Made by a program: the position numbers and the translations under genes. From NCBI RefSeq assembly GCF_900128885.1, contig NZ_FQTU01000002.1, forward strand, positions 1 through 64,000: a DNA stretch of 64,000 bases, written 5' to 3'. This document shows positions 53,483 through 62,409 of the stretch, piece by piece. The notes below the pieces were generated by a model that was not told the DNA's origin, ran no database searches, and saw only the letters and a list, made by a program, of their open reading frames with translations. The stretch is from Alkalibacter saccharofermentans DSM 14828. GTDB taxonomy: Bacteria; Bacillota; Clostridia; Eubacteriales; Alkalibacteraceae. Within the stretch, counting starts at the first letter, position 1. Each line of letters begins with the position of its first letter.

Positions 53483-54089
53483 TGCTAAAGACATTATTGA
53501 AAAGGGGAAAAACATCATTAGCATTGAAATCGAAGCTCTGCAAAAGATTAAGGGGAATGTTGACGATTCATTTGTAAAGGCTGTGAGTATGATTCTTGAA
53601 TGCAAGGGGAAGATCATACTCACGGGTACGGGCAAATCTGGTCTTATAGGCCGGAAAATTGCCGCTACAATGAGTTGCTGTGATATTCCTTCTTTTTTTC
53701 TCAATGCTTATGAGTGTGAGAATGGAGACTTAGGGGTTGTACGTGAGGAAGATTTGATAATAGCTATATCAAACAGCGGAGAAACCGGCGTTTTGACAAA
53801 GCTTGTAGTTCCGTCCTGTAAACAGCTTGGCTGCAAGATAATAGCTCTTACTGGCAACTTGAACTCTACTCTGGCAAAACAAAGCGAAACAGCAATCGAC
53901 ATCAAGGTCGACAGGGAAGCATGTTATCTTGGGATAAATGCTTCATCCAGCACAACTGCTACGTTGGCCATGGGCGATGCCCTTGCTTTGGTGGCTATGG
54001 AACTAAAAGGCACTACTAGAGAAAAAACCTACTTTCTTCATCAAGGAGGAGCGTGGGGACAGGCTTTGAAAGACGAACTAAAAAAATAA
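53469..54089 (+). CDS. SIS-domain sugar-phosphate isomerase (arabinose-5-phosphate isomerase-like)
   Basis: 206 residues, a single SIS domain without CBS domains. KIILTGTGKSGLIGRKIAATMS, SNSGETGVLTKLV and ASSSTTATLAMGDALAL are close to KdsD/GutQ-type arabinose-5-phosphate isomerases, which interconvert ribulose-5-P and arabinose-5-P. In this locus a catabolic use is likely. 6-phospho-3-hexuloisomerase is a less likely alternative. It overlaps the preceding small protein gene and precedes rpe by 14 bp. Confidence 0.82.
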   Translation: MMYNNAKDIIEKGKNIISIEIEALQKIKGNVDDSFVKAVSMILECKGKIILTGTGKSGLIGRKIAATMSCCDIPSFFLNAYECENGDLGVVREEDLIIAISNSGETGVLTKLVVPSCKQLGCKIIALTGNLNSTLAKQSETAIDIKVDREACYLGINASSSTTATLAMGDALALVAMELKGTTREKTYFLHQGGAWGQALKDELKK

Positions 54090-54103
54090 CGGAGGTTTGT
54101 TAA

Positions 54104-54751
54104 ATGAGTGTAAAAATAGCCCCATCACTTTTCGGCGCAGATCTTGGCAACTTGGAAAGTCAAATAAAAGCAGTTGAAGAGTGTAATGTTGAAATGCTTC
54201 ATATTGATGTAATGGATGGAAACTTCGTTCCAAACATTGCATTTGGACCTGACCAAATAAAGATGCTAAGAAGCAAGACGAAGCTTCCCTTTGATGTTCA
54301 CCTAATGGTTCAAGAACCTGACAGGCTTATACCGAGATTTGCCGATGCAGGAGCAGATATAATCATGGTTCATCAAGAAGCTACAACACATCTTCATAGA
54401 AGCTTAAAGCTTATAAAATCTTTCGGAATCAAAGCAGGTGTGGTTCTTACTCCGGCTACTCCCGTAGATACCCTTAAGTACGTTCTTGATGAGACAGACA
54501 TGATACTTTTGATGACAGTCAATCCAGGATACGGTGGACAGAGCTTTATACCAAACAGCATTGGAAAAATAAAAGATATTGCAGAAATGGTAAAAGGTTA
54601 CGATATAGACATACAGGTAGATGGTGGAATTAACTTGGAGACAGCGCCTAAAGTAGTTGAAGCAGGTGCAAACGTCCTTGTTGCAGGCTCCTTTACTTTT
54701 AAAGGAGATATTGCAAAGAATATTTCTGATTTAAGAAATTGTGTAAAATAA
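54104..54751 (+). CDS. rpe: Ribulose-phosphate 3-epimerase
   Basis: 215 residues, TIM barrel. Metal and catalytic residues are in place: MLHIDVMDGNFVPN, PFDVHLMV, MTVNPGYGGQSF and IQVDGGINLETA. It interconverts ribulose-5-P and xylulose-5-P. This may be a locus-specific copy rather than the housekeeping one. ATG follows ACGGAGG. Confidence 0.9.
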   Translation: MSVKIAPSLFGADLGNLESQIKAVEECNVEMLHIDVMDGNFVPNIAFGPDQIKMLRSKTKLPFDVHLMVQEPDRLIPRFADAGADIIMVHQEATTHLHRSLKLIKSFGIKAGVVLTPATPVDTLKYVLDETDMILLMTVNPGYGGQSFIPNSIGKIKDIAEMVKGYDIDIQVDGGINLETAPKVVEAGANVLVAGSFTFKGDIAKNISDLRNCVK

Positions 54752-54764
54752 CGGAGGGTTAAAA

Positions 54765-55823
54765 ATGAAGGCTGCTAAATTATATGCAATTCAAGATTTG
54801 AGACTCGAAGAGGTGCCTGTACCAGAAATAAAAAATTCAGAAGATATACTAATAAAAGTAAAAGCTACCGGAATTTGCGGTTCGGATTTGTCGAGATACG
54901 GTAAATTCGGTCCCAAAAAGGAAGTAGGATTGACTTTTGGCCATGAATTCTCAGGACAAATCGAAGAAGTGGGAAGCGAAGTAACTGGATTTAAAAAAGG
55001 TGACAGAGTTTCTGTAAGTCCTGGACTTCCATGCATGAAATGCGAGTACTGCAAGTCTGCAGACTATTCAAAATGTAACAGTCTTGAGGTAATAGGTGCT
55101 GTAGCTGACGGATCATTTGCGGACTATATAGTCGTGCCGGCTGAAAATTGCATCCACATTCCTGACGAAATAACTTACGAGCAAGCTGCAATGATTGAGC
55201 CAAGCGCTGTGGTAGTACATGCTTTTTACCAAGGTGATATGCAGGTTGGAGATACCGTAACAGTTATGGGTTGTGGCCCAATAGGGCTTATGTGCATACA
55301 GTGGGCAAAGGTATTTGGAGCAAAACAGATAATCGCCATAGATGTAATGCCTGAAAAGCTAGACTGGGCCCGTGATATGGGTGCGGATATCGTAATTAAC
55401 GGTAAAGAAGAAAACGCCTACGAAGCAGTAAGAAGACACACCGATGGAAGAGGTACTGACATCGTCATGGAAGCGGCAGGAACGCCTTTCACCTGTGCTC
55501 AAGTTTTAGGACTCGCAGCAAAAGGTGGAAAGGTCGTATATCTTGGCATTCCTTATGCAGATGTTACGATAGACAGGTTTAATTTTGAAAGCATCATGAG
55601 AAACGAACTACTCGTAGTAGGCTCATGGAATTCAATTACAGGCCCTTACCCTGGAAAAGCGTGGGATGCGACCGTGCATTTCATGAAGGAAGGCAAAATC
55701 GACTTGACCCCGCTTATAACCCATAGATATGACCTATCTGAAGTTGAAGAAGTATTTAAGAAAGTATTCAAAAGAGATACTCTGTTCGGCAAGATAATGT
55801 TTTTTCCTGAGGGGGTAAAATGA
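54765..55823 (+). CDS. Zinc-dependent polyol(-phosphate) dehydrogenase, MDR family (1)
   Basis: 352 residues. Catalytic zinc ligands in TGICGSDLSRYG and GHEFSG; structural zinc cysteines CMKCEYCKSADYSKC; NAD-binding VMGCGPIGLMCIQWAKV. It resembles galactitol-1-phosphate 5-dehydrogenase and sorbitol dehydrogenases. Its place with a galactitol-type PTS suggests oxidation of a polyol phosphate to a ketose phosphate. The substrate cannot be read from sequence. Confidence 0.87.
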   Translation: MKAAKLYAIQDLRLEEVPVPEIKNSEDILIKVKATGICGSDLSRYGKFGPKKEVGLTFGHEFSGQIEEVGSEVTGFKKGDRVSVSPGLPCMKCEYCKSADYSKCNSLEVIGAVADGSFADYIVVPAENCIHIPDEITYEQAAMIEPSAVVVHAFYQGDMQVGDTVTVMGCGPIGLMCIQWAKVFGAKQIIAIDVMPEKLDWARDMGADIVINGKEENAYEAVRRHTDGRGTDIVMEAAGTPFTCAQVLGLAAKGGKVVYLGIPYADVTIDRFNFESIMRNELLVVGSWNSITGPYPGKAWDATVHFMKEGKIDLTPLITHRYDLSEVEEVFKKVFKRDTLFGKIMFFPEGVK

Positions 55824-55824
55824 T

Positions 55825-56283
55825 ATGAAAAAAATTGCCATAGGATCAGATCATGCAGCTTTTCAAGCAAAGATTAACCTAATAGAAATATTAAAGTCAT
55901 GGGATATCGAGGTCGTGGACGTGGGTCCTGATTCTGGTGAAAATCCTGTTGAATATGTACCAATAGCTGAAAGCGTAGCTCTTAAAGTTGCCAACAAAGA
56001 AGTAGACGGCGGCATACTTATGTGCGGGACTGGAGTAGGCATGTCTGTAGCTGCAAATAAGATACCGGGAATAAGAGCTTCAGTCGTAAATGACTTGTTC
56101 ACAGCACAGTATTCAAAATCTGATGTGGATTTAAATGTTCTTTGCATGGGAGCAAGGGTAATAAGCGAGAGAATAATAATGGAAATTACTAAAAAATGGA
56201 TAGAGACCCCATTCACTGGTGGAAGGTTTATACCAAGAATCGCACAGCTCCACGATATGGAGTCTAAGTACTTGGTTAAATAA
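55825..56283 (+). CDS. RpiB/LacA-family sugar-phosphate isomerase
   Basis: 152 residues. GSDHAAFQAK and the catalytic-Cys loop GGILMCGTGVGMSVAANKIPGIRA are conserved. The HNDxN segment of RpiB is SDVDLN here, so the usual His (His99 in E. coli) appears to be Asp, and the VHD-type segment is VND. Substrate may therefore differ from ribose-5-P; E. coli RpiB itself also isomerises allose-6-P. The ATG follows the previous stop by a few bases. Confidence 0.85.
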   Translation: MKKIAIGSDHAAFQAKINLIEILKSWDIEVVDVGPDSGENPVEYVPIAESVALKVANKEVDGGILMCGTGVGMSVAANKIPGIRASVVNDLFTAQYSKSDVDLNVLCMGARVISERIIMEITKKWIETPFTGGRFIPRIAQLHDMESKYLVK

Positions 56284-56301
56284 ATATGCCGGAGGTAAAA
56301 A

Positions 56302-56964
56302 ATGGTTAAAATTTCAGCATCGATAATGTGCGGCAATTCTCTGAAATACGGAGAAGAGCTGAAAAGACTTGAAGAGGCCAATGTTGACATGATACATTTT
56401 GACATGATGGACGGCTCTTACGTTCCCAATATAGCGATGGGGATATATCTCTTGGAAGACATGAAAAAAGCGACAGAGATACCATTTGATGTTCATATGG
56501 CAGTATGGGAACCTTCGCAATATTACCCTACCATGGCAAAAGCCGGGGCAGATTATTTGAGCGTACATCTAGAAGCCGTAAAGCATATTCATAGAGACAT
56601 TCAAAGCATAAGGGAAAATGGCATGAAACCAGGAGTTGTCATTAATCCTGCTACTCATCACAAGGAGCTAAAATACATAATCAAGGATATCGAAATGGTC
56701 ACTGTTATGACTGTAAATCCTGGGTTTGCAGGTCAAAAATTCATATATTCGCAGCTTGAAAAAATTGCTGCTATTAAGGAAATGGCGGACCAATTCAATC
56801 CTGAGCTGTTGATTTCTGTTGATGGCAACATAAATTCAGGGACTATACCCGATTGCGTCAAGAGCGGAGCAAACGTTTTGGTTGCAGGAACATCATCAAT
56901 TTTCAAAGGTGATGATGCAGACTACAAAGCATTGGTTCAGGAAATGAAAGATAGCTTTAAATAA
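56302..56964 (+). CDS. AlsE-like ketohexose/pentulose-phosphate 3-epimerase
   Basis: 220 residues, an Rpe-family barrel distinct from the rpe encoded 2.2 kb before it. MIHFDMMDGSYVPN, PFDVHMAV, VMTVNPGFAGQKF and ISVDGNINSGT keep the metal site. SIMCGNSLKY at the start and AGTSSIFKG near the end are more like D-allulose-6-phosphate 3-epimerase (AlsE) than Rpe. Together with the RpiB-like protein it could turn allose-6-P into fructose-6-P. ATG follows CCGGAGG. Confidence 0.82.
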   Translation: MVKISASIMCGNSLKYGEELKRLEEANVDMIHFDMMDGSYVPNIAMGIYLLEDMKKATEIPFDVHMAVWEPSQYYPTMAKAGADYLSVHLEAVKHIHRDIQSIRENGMKPGVVINPATHHKELKYIIKDIEMVTVMTVNPGFAGQKFIYSQLEKIAAIKEMADQFNPELLISVDGNINSGTIPDCVKSGANVLVAGTSSIFKGDDADYKALVQEMKDSFK

Positions 56965-56991
56965 TATTTAAAATATAGGAGGGCTAACAAA

Positions 56992-58032
56992 ATGGCAGAA
57001 ACAATGAAAGGTCTTTGTTTGAATGAAGAACAAAAATTGGAGATAAGAGAATTTCCAGTTCCGGAACCGCAAAAGGGATTTGTAAGGGTTAAGGTCAAAA
57101 GAGCAGGTATATGCGCTACTGACATCGGATACTGGAAGCACGGCAGCGACAGGCTTCAGTTGCCGGTAATTTTGGGACATGAGGCATCAGGTGACGTTGA
57201 CAAGCTTGGGGAAGGCTGTAAAAATGTGAAACCTGGTGATAGAGTAATCGTAATGACCACTTATGAAGTTTGTGGAGAGTGCAGGTTCTGTAAAATTGAA
57301 GCTACAAATCTTTGCATAAACAGAAGAGGGATCGGATCAAAGGAAAACGGAGGCTTTGCAGATTACATAGTAGTTCCTGAAACAAGCCTTATAAAGATGC
57401 CCGATGAAATGACCTACGATGAAGGCGCTATGGTTGAAGTATTGGCCTGTGGGATTCATGCAGTGGCTGAGCAGACGCCGGTGACATTAGATTCTACTAC
57501 AGTTGTTTTGGGACCTGGTCCGATAGGCGTCCTTGCATCCCTTGCTGCTCAAGCCTGTGGATCTAAAGTAATACTTGCAGGTCTTACTCAGGATGTCCCA
57601 AGGATGGAAATAGCCAAGAAACTCGGTGTAGAAAAGACTGTAAATCTTCAAGAAGAAAACTTGGAGCAAATCGTTCTTGATCTTACTGGAGGATACGGGG
57701 CTGACTTTGTAGTAGAAGCATCCGGCGCATATCCTGCTGTGAGAGCAGCTCTAGATATCGTGGCTAAGCGAGGAACGATATGTCAAATGGGAGTCCACCA
57801 TGGCAATGGAGAGGTAGATTGGTCCAAGATTCTTCACAAGGAGCTTAATATAGTTGGATCTTTAAGCCAAAAGCCTACTGCTTGGATTAAAGCAACTAAC
57901 ATGATCGCAGAAGGAAAGATAGACGTAAAAGCCTTGGTATCAGACGTAATGGCTATTAAAGACTACGAGGAAGCTTTTGAGAAAGCTGCTAACGTAACTG
58001 GATTCAAAGTACTATTTGATTTAGAAAAATAA
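56992..58032 (+). CDS. Zinc-dependent dehydrogenase, MDR family (2)
   Basis: 346 residues. GICATDIGYWKHG (Cys ligand; Ala replaces the usual Gly), GHEASGDV, structural cysteines CGECRFCKIEATNLC and nucleotide site VLGPGPIGVLASLAAQ. Sorbitol/threonine-dehydrogenase-like. It is clearly diverged from the other two zinc dehydrogenases of the locus, so the three probably act on different substrates or steps. A strong hairpin follows its stop. Confidence 0.86.
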   Translation: MAETMKGLCLNEEQKLEIREFPVPEPQKGFVRVKVKRAGICATDIGYWKHGSDRLQLPVILGHEASGDVDKLGEGCKNVKPGDRVIVMTTYEVCGECRFCKIEATNLCINRRGIGSKENGGFADYIVVPETSLIKMPDEMTYDEGAMVEVLACGIHAVAEQTPVTLDSTTVVLGPGPIGVLASLAAQACGSKVILAGLTQDVPRMEIAKKLGVEKTVNLQEENLEQIVLDLTGGYGADFVVEASGAYPAVRAALDIVAKRGTICQMGVHHGNGEVDWSKILHKELNIVGSLSQKPTAWIKATNMIAEGKIDVKALVSDVMAIKDYEEAFEKAANVTGFKVLFDLEK

Positions 58033-58048
58033 AATTTAAACCAATATG

Positions 58049-58076
58049 TTGTCCGGCAGTCAGTTCTGCCGGACAA
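58049..58076 (+). repeat. Strong intra-operon hairpin
   Basis: TTGTCCGGCAG and CTGCCGGACAA form a perfect 11-bp GC-rich stem with a 6-base loop. AATTAAAT follows instead of a T-run, so complete termination is unlikely. It sits between the second zinc dehydrogenase and a small protein gene and may protect or process the mRNA, lowering or raising the level of the distal PTS genes. Confidence 0.7.
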
Positions 58077-58092
58077 TTAAATCGGAGAAATT

Positions 58093-58377
58093 ATGAATGA
58101 CTCAGAAAAAAGAAAACAGATATTTGAAAATTATAAAAAAAGCATAAAAAAAGCCAAATTTGCACCTTTAGGGAAGAATGCTCTTGATATAGGGAATCCA
58201 TTGAAATCTGTAGATGAAAATACAGATGAAAAATTTTCAGGATCACCAGGCACATTTAATGAAAAATATCTATTGTTCAAGATTAAAAAACTGGAAGAAA
58301 AATTGGAAAAGATGTATTTATTAAACATAATGGCATTGGTTTTAGCTTTTGTAGCCCTGGTTTTTGCCTTGAGATAA
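58093..58377 (+). CDS. Small tail-anchored coiled-coil protein of unknown function
   Basis: 94 residues. A lysine-rich N-terminus, a polar middle (NPLKSVDENTDEKFSGSPG), a short coiled coil (LLFKIKKLEEKLEKMYLL) and one C-terminal membrane helix (NIMALVLAFVALVFALR) that ends the protein. This layout predicts a tail-anchored protein facing the cytoplasm. I recognise no family. It lies between the dehydrogenases and gatB-gatC, after GGAGAA. Confidence 0.7.
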   Translation: MNDSEKRKQIFENYKKSIKKAKFAPLGKNALDIGNPLKSVDENTDEKFSGSPGTFNEKYLLFKIKKLEEKLEKMYLLNIMALVLAFVALVFALR

Positions 58378-58519
58378 ACGTTTTCAGGGATAAAAACGAG
58401 AATATGCTCAGTAATCAATGTATACAAAGGACAGATCAAAAAATAGTTGAAATTACATATGTAATATGAGACAATAACTCATGTAACAAATGTAATCGAT
58501 ACAAAGAGAAGGGCGCAAA

Positions 58520-58557
58520 TTAGGTAAAATGGTGTATTACTCACTAGTCTTACCTAA
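58520..58557 (+). repeat. Inverted repeat in the leader of gatB
   Basis: TTAGGTAA and TTACCTAA are separated by 22 bases and end 15 bp before the GAGGAGG of gatB. It may form an RNA hairpin that affects translation or be a protein site. The 200-bp gap 58378-58584 otherwise shows only short repeats such as TTACATATGTAA. Confidence 0.45.
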
Positions 58558-58584
58558 AATCATTCATTGAGGAGGTGAATACTC

Positions 58585-58875
58585 ATGGCTAAAAAGAAAA
58601 TTTTGGTTGCTTGTGGAACAGCTATCGCAACATCTACAGTAGTAGCAAAGAAAATCGAAAAAATGTGCAAAGAGCAGGGAATCGATTGTATGACTGTACA
58701 ATGCAAAGCTAGTGAAGCAGTTTCCAAAGCTAAAACCTTGAAGCCGGATGTTGTTGTTGGTACATGCCAGATTCCAGGGGATCCAGGCGTTCCTGTAGTT
58801 AACGGAAGATCATTCTTAACTGGAGTGAACCTTCAAAAAACAATCGATGAATTGGTTGAAGTGTTAAAAGACTGA
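58585..58875 (+). CDS. gatB: PTS IIB component, galactitol family
   Basis: 96 residues. KKILVACGTAIATSTVVAKKI carries the phospho-cysteine (Cys10); VVVGTCQIPGDPGVPVVNGRSFLTGV is typical of GatB. It takes phosphate from the IIA protein and passes it to the incoming sugar alcohol. ATG follows GAGGAGGTG. Confidence 0.92.
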   Translation: MAKKKILVACGTAIATSTVVAKKIEKMCKEQGIDCMTVQCKASEAVSKAKTLKPDVVVGTCQIPGDPGVPVVNGRSFLTGVNLQKTIDELVEVLKD

Positions 58876-58940
58876 TTTTAGCAGGTCAGTCGAAAAGTGT
58901 AGTGAGAAATATAAATTTATTATTGAGGGGGAATAACTCA

Positions 58941-60218
58941 ATGGATTTAGTATTAGGATTTTTTACGTGGATCATTGGCGCGGGCGCCTCTGTAATGATG
59001 CCTATCATACTTATGATTTTAGGTGTCGCTTTAGGTCAAAGATTTTCAGATGTATTTAGGGCAGCAATCACTTTTGGTATTGCATTTATCGGACTTAACT
59101 TGGTTATAGGCCTGATGGTAAACACCATCACACCGGTTATCAATGAGCTTGTTACCGTATACGGACTTAGAAACAACGCTATTGACATCGGTTGGCCGGC
59201 AGGTGCCGCAGTAGCATGGGGTACCGACGTTGTTCCAATCATATTTATAACAATTCTTGCAACCAACATCATCATGTTGGCTCTTGGATGGACAAAAACA
59301 ATGGATATCGACATTTGGAACTACTGGCATGCTCTATTCATTGGTAGCGCAATCGTACTTATGGGCGAAAGATCAACTCTAAGCTATATCTTGGCTGCGG
59401 CTTCAGCTGCAATCAACATGGCTGTTGTATTTAAAATCGCCGACTATATTCAACCTGACTGTGCGGAAGTACTTGGCCTTGAAGGCATATCTCTTCCACA
59501 TACACAAGGTGTAGCATTTGCATTAATAGCTTATCCATTAGATTGGTTAATGGACAGAATTCCAGGCATCAACAAGATTAGCTGGACATCTGAAAAAATG
59601 CAGGAAAAACTTGGTCTTCTAGGAGAGCCAATGTTGTTGGGACTTATCATCGGTGCCGTTTTGGCAGCAGCTGCCAGAATGGAAGTCAGAGTAATCCTTA
59701 ACACTGCAATGGGAGTTGCCGGAGTACTTGTGCTTCTTCCAAGAATGATCGCTCTTTTGATGGAAGGACTTATGGTTATTTCAGAAGGCGCGCATCAGTT
59801 TATGGAAAAAAGATTCCCAGGAAGAGAAGTTTACATTGGTCTTGACGCAGCGGTTGCTATCGGACATCCATTCGTAGTATCAATCGCCCTTATCATGATT
59901 CCAATCACCTTGGTACTTGCTTTTGTATTACCAGGTGTTACTGTACTTCCTCTTGCTGACTTGTCAGTACTTACATTCTTCAACATCTGCTCAGTTCTTC
60001 CAAACAGAGGAAACTTGTTTAGAGGAATTATATTGGGTACAATCAACAGTGTCATAATCCTGTACTTGGCTTCCTATGCGGCGCCTATGATGACAGAACT
60101 TCTTGGTGTTGTTGACCCAACGCTTTTGATGGAAGGTTCTCAAGTAACTTGCTTGGCAATTGGAGCACAAATTTATACTTGGATACCATTCTTCATAGCA
60201 CTACAATTTGTGAAGTAA
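58941..60218 (+). CDS. gatC: PTS IIC component, galactitol family
   Basis: 425 residues with about ten membrane segments. DLVLGFFTWIIGAGASVMMPIILMILG at the N-terminus and IDIGWPAGAAVAWGTDVVPI are typical of GatC-type transporters. ATG at 58941 follows GAGGGGG; the frame extends to 58902 without a site. It moves a sugar alcohol or related sugar across the membrane. The family name does not prove galactitol as substrate. Confidence 0.92.
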   Translation: MDLVLGFFTWIIGAGASVMMPIILMILGVALGQRFSDVFRAAITFGIAFIGLNLVIGLMVNTITPVINELVTVYGLRNNAIDIGWPAGAAVAWGTDVVPIIFITILATNIIMLALGWTKTMDIDIWNYWHALFIGSAIVLMGERSTLSYILAAASAAINMAVVFKIADYIQPDCAEVLGLEGISLPHTQGVAFALIAYPLDWLMDRIPGINKISWTSEKMQEKLGLLGEPMLLGLIIGAVLAAAARMEVRVILNTAMGVAGVLVLLPRMIALLMEGLMVISEGAHQFMEKRFPGREVYIGLDAAVAIGHPFVVSIALIMIPITLVLAFVLPGVTVLPLADLSVLTFFNICSVLPNRGNLFRGIILGTINSVIILYLASYAAPMMTELLGVVDPTLLMEGSQVTCLAIGAQIYTWIPFFIALQFVK

Positions 60219-60244
60219 TAATAATTTAACTCTTTGCACATTTA

Positions 60245-60275
60245 GCCCCAATGAAATTCATTGGGGCCTTTATTG
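60245..60275 (+). terminator. Terminator after gatC
   Basis: GCCCCAATG and CATTGGGGC form a 9-bp stem with a 5-base loop, followed by CTTTATTG. The T-run is short. Confidence 0.8.
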
Positions 60276-60364
60276 TATGGTGGGTTATAAGCGTATAATT
60301 ATTAATATCAAATTAAAAAAATATAATAGTGCATAAATGATTTCAAAGAAATGGGAGGATGAAT

Positions 60365-61114
60365 ATGTTAAAAGGCAAATCAGCAGTCGTAACCGGAGCG
60401 TCAAAAGGAATAGGGAAAGCAATAGCTATTGAGCTTGCGAAAAATGGAGCGGATATAGTCATAAACTACTGCTCAAGTGAAGATGCTGCAAAAGATTTGA
60501 AAAAAGATATAGAAGCATTAGGATCAAAAGCAGTTCTTTGCTGCTGTGACGTATCCGTGCCAGAAGAAGCGAAGGCACTAGTGGACCTTGCAGTCGAAAA
60601 ATTTGGAAAGATCGACATACTTATCAACAATGCAGGTATAGGACTTGCGCCCCCTTCAGCACTAGATATAACAAATGAGGATTTCGCAAGAGTGATAGAT
60701 ATAAATTTAAAAGGGACATTTTACTGCTCTATGGAAGCTGTGCGAGAAATGATGAAAAGGGGATCTGGAAAGATTATAGGAATTTCAAGCTCAGCCGTTG
60801 AACAACCAAGAGGAGGAACTGCCGCATATTCCGCTTCTAAAAGCGGAGTTGAGCTCTTGATGAATTCTTTAGCCCAAGAATTTGGTCCTTATGGAATAAA
60901 TGTAAATATAGTAGCTCCCGGTCCCACTGAAACGGAGATGCTAAAAGATTTTTTTACACCTGAAAGAAAGAAAGAGGTTGAATCCGGGATACCACTTAGA
61001 CGTCTTGCGAAGCCTGAAGACATAGCAAAAGCGGTACTTTTTCTTGTTTCAGATATGTCAGGCTACATTACAGGTCAAAAGATTCTGGTAGACGGTGGAA
61101 GAACAATCAGGTAG
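60365..61114 (+). CDS. Short-chain dehydrogenase/reductase
   Basis: 249 residues, classical SDR. TGASKGIGKAIA (cofactor site), NNAGIG, and the catalytic ISSSAVEQPRG...YSASKSG; C-terminal YITGQKILVDGGRTI. It could be a FabG-like reductase, but its place in the locus suggests a sugar or polyol (phosphate) dehydrogenase. GGGAGG precedes the ATG at 60365; the ATG at 60359 is adjacent to that site. It lies after the gatC terminator, so it probably has its own promoter. Confidence 0.88.
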   Translation: MLKGKSAVVTGASKGIGKAIAIELAKNGADIVINYCSSEDAAKDLKKDIEALGSKAVLCCCDVSVPEEAKALVDLAVEKFGKIDILINNAGIGLAPPSALDITNEDFARVIDINLKGTFYCSMEAVREMMKRGSGKIIGISSSAVEQPRGGTAAYSASKSGVELLMNSLAQEFGPYGINVNIVAPGPTETEMLKDFFTPERKKEVESGIPLRRLAKPEDIAKAVLFLVSDMSGYITGQKILVDGGRTIR

Positions 61115-61223
61115 GTAAATACGCCATTGACATTTCTAATAGATGATATATAATAATAGTGTGCATATGAACTTTATTATGTTCAAATGCACAAAGAATC
61201 AAATTGATGTGAGGAGAATGGCT

Positions 61224-62291
61224 ATGGGGAAAATGAAATCAGCTGTCTTAAAGGAAATAGGCTTAATTGAAATCGAAGAAAGGGATATTCCTAGTATCCA
61301 AAAAGAAGAGGTTCTCGTAAAGCCTATGGTAGGAGGCATATGTGGGACAGATATTGAAAGAATGTGGCATACCGGTACATGGAAATTTCCAACTGTACTG
61401 GGTCATGAATTTTGTGGGATAATTGAGAAGGTAGGATCAAGCGTCACTAATGTGAATGTAGGAGACCACGTAGTCATCAATCCTATGGTTACATGTGGGG
61501 TTTGCAGATATTGTAGATCCGGACATCAAAATATGTGCGTAGAATATGACTACCTCGGTTCAAGATCCGACGGAGGATATCAAGAATATGTAAATGTGGC
61601 TGCAAAAAATGTGATAAAGCTACCGCAGGAAATGCCATTTGATTTGGCGGCTACCATCGATCCATTGGTCATTGGCATACATACTTTGTCTAAAGCGGAC
61701 ATACAGCCTGGAAATACAGTATGCATCATGGGTGCTGGACCTATCGGTAATTTCATGGTACAGCTTGCAAAAGTGTATGGTGCGGGAACTGTCATAGCTG
61801 CAGATCTCATGGAAGAAAAGTTGGATTGCGCAAAAGAATCCGGTGCCGATATCTGCGTCAACGTTACCAAAGATGACATTTTCAAAGTCGTAGAAGAAGC
61901 TACAAGCGGATTAATGGCAGATGTGGTCATAGAATCTGCTGGAGCCGTTCAAGCCGTTGAAAACAGCATCCTGGTGGCTGCAAAGCAAGGACGAGTCGTG
62001 TTCATGGGAACACCTCACAGAGATGTGACCATAGGGGACAAGGTATTTGAAGGAATACTAAGAAAAGAACTTACTGTAAAGGGATCCTGGTGCTATGATT
62101 ACAAGGAACTTCCCATTGACGAATGGCAGGTTGGCATAGATTATCTTAATAGCGGAAAAGTGAAGGCAGACCATATGATTACCCATAGATTTCCCCTTGA
62201 AAAAGCACAGGATGCATTTGAGGTCGTTAAGACAAGAGATAAATATTTCAACAAGGTTTTGATATATATCAATGAAAAGTTGCCCGAATAA
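61224..62291 (+). CDS. Zinc-dependent polyol dehydrogenase, MDR family (3)
   Basis: 355 residues. GGICGTDIERMWHTG, GHEFCGIIEKVG, structural cysteines CGVCRYCRSGHQNMC and nucleotide site IMGAGPIGNFMVQLAKV. Closest in layout to the first zinc dehydrogenase (both have GSWN/GSWC-type and MITHRFPL-like C-termini seen in galactitol-1-P dehydrogenases). ATG at 61224 is seven bases from GAGGAG; the frame extends to 61143 without good sites. Confidence 0.86.
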   Translation: MGKMKSAVLKEIGLIEIEERDIPSIQKEEVLVKPMVGGICGTDIERMWHTGTWKFPTVLGHEFCGIIEKVGSSVTNVNVGDHVVINPMVTCGVCRYCRSGHQNMCVEYDYLGSRSDGGYQEYVNVAAKNVIKLPQEMPFDLAATIDPLVIGIHTLSKADIQPGNTVCIMGAGPIGNFMVQLAKVYGAGTVIAADLMEEKLDCAKESGADICVNVTKDDIFKVVEEATSGLMADVVIESAGAVQAVENSILVAAKQGRVVFMGTPHRDVTIGDKVFEGILRKELTVKGSWCYDYKELPIDEWQVGIDYLNSGKVKADHMITHRFPLEKAQDAFEVVKTRDKYFNKVLIYINEKLPE

Positions 62292-62299
62292 GTATATCG

Positions 62300-62325
62300 C
62301 CCCATAAATCTTATGGGGTTTTTAT
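62300..62325 (+). terminator. Terminator after the third zinc dehydrogenase
   Basis: CCCCATAA and TTATGGGG with a 3-base loop, followed by TTTTTAT. Confidence 0.88.
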
Positions 62326-62409
62326 ATGTATTTATATAAAAATACACTTCATAAATATAGAAATTGAGCTATAATGTATATAAAAGGGCTTGCTTAAAGG
62401 GGAATTAAT

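Noticed and set aside
60359..61114. Fatty-acid FabG for the SDR
   Set aside because: No fab genes are near, and the surrounding genes are all for sugar or polyol metabolism; sequence alone cannot separate these SDR groups.
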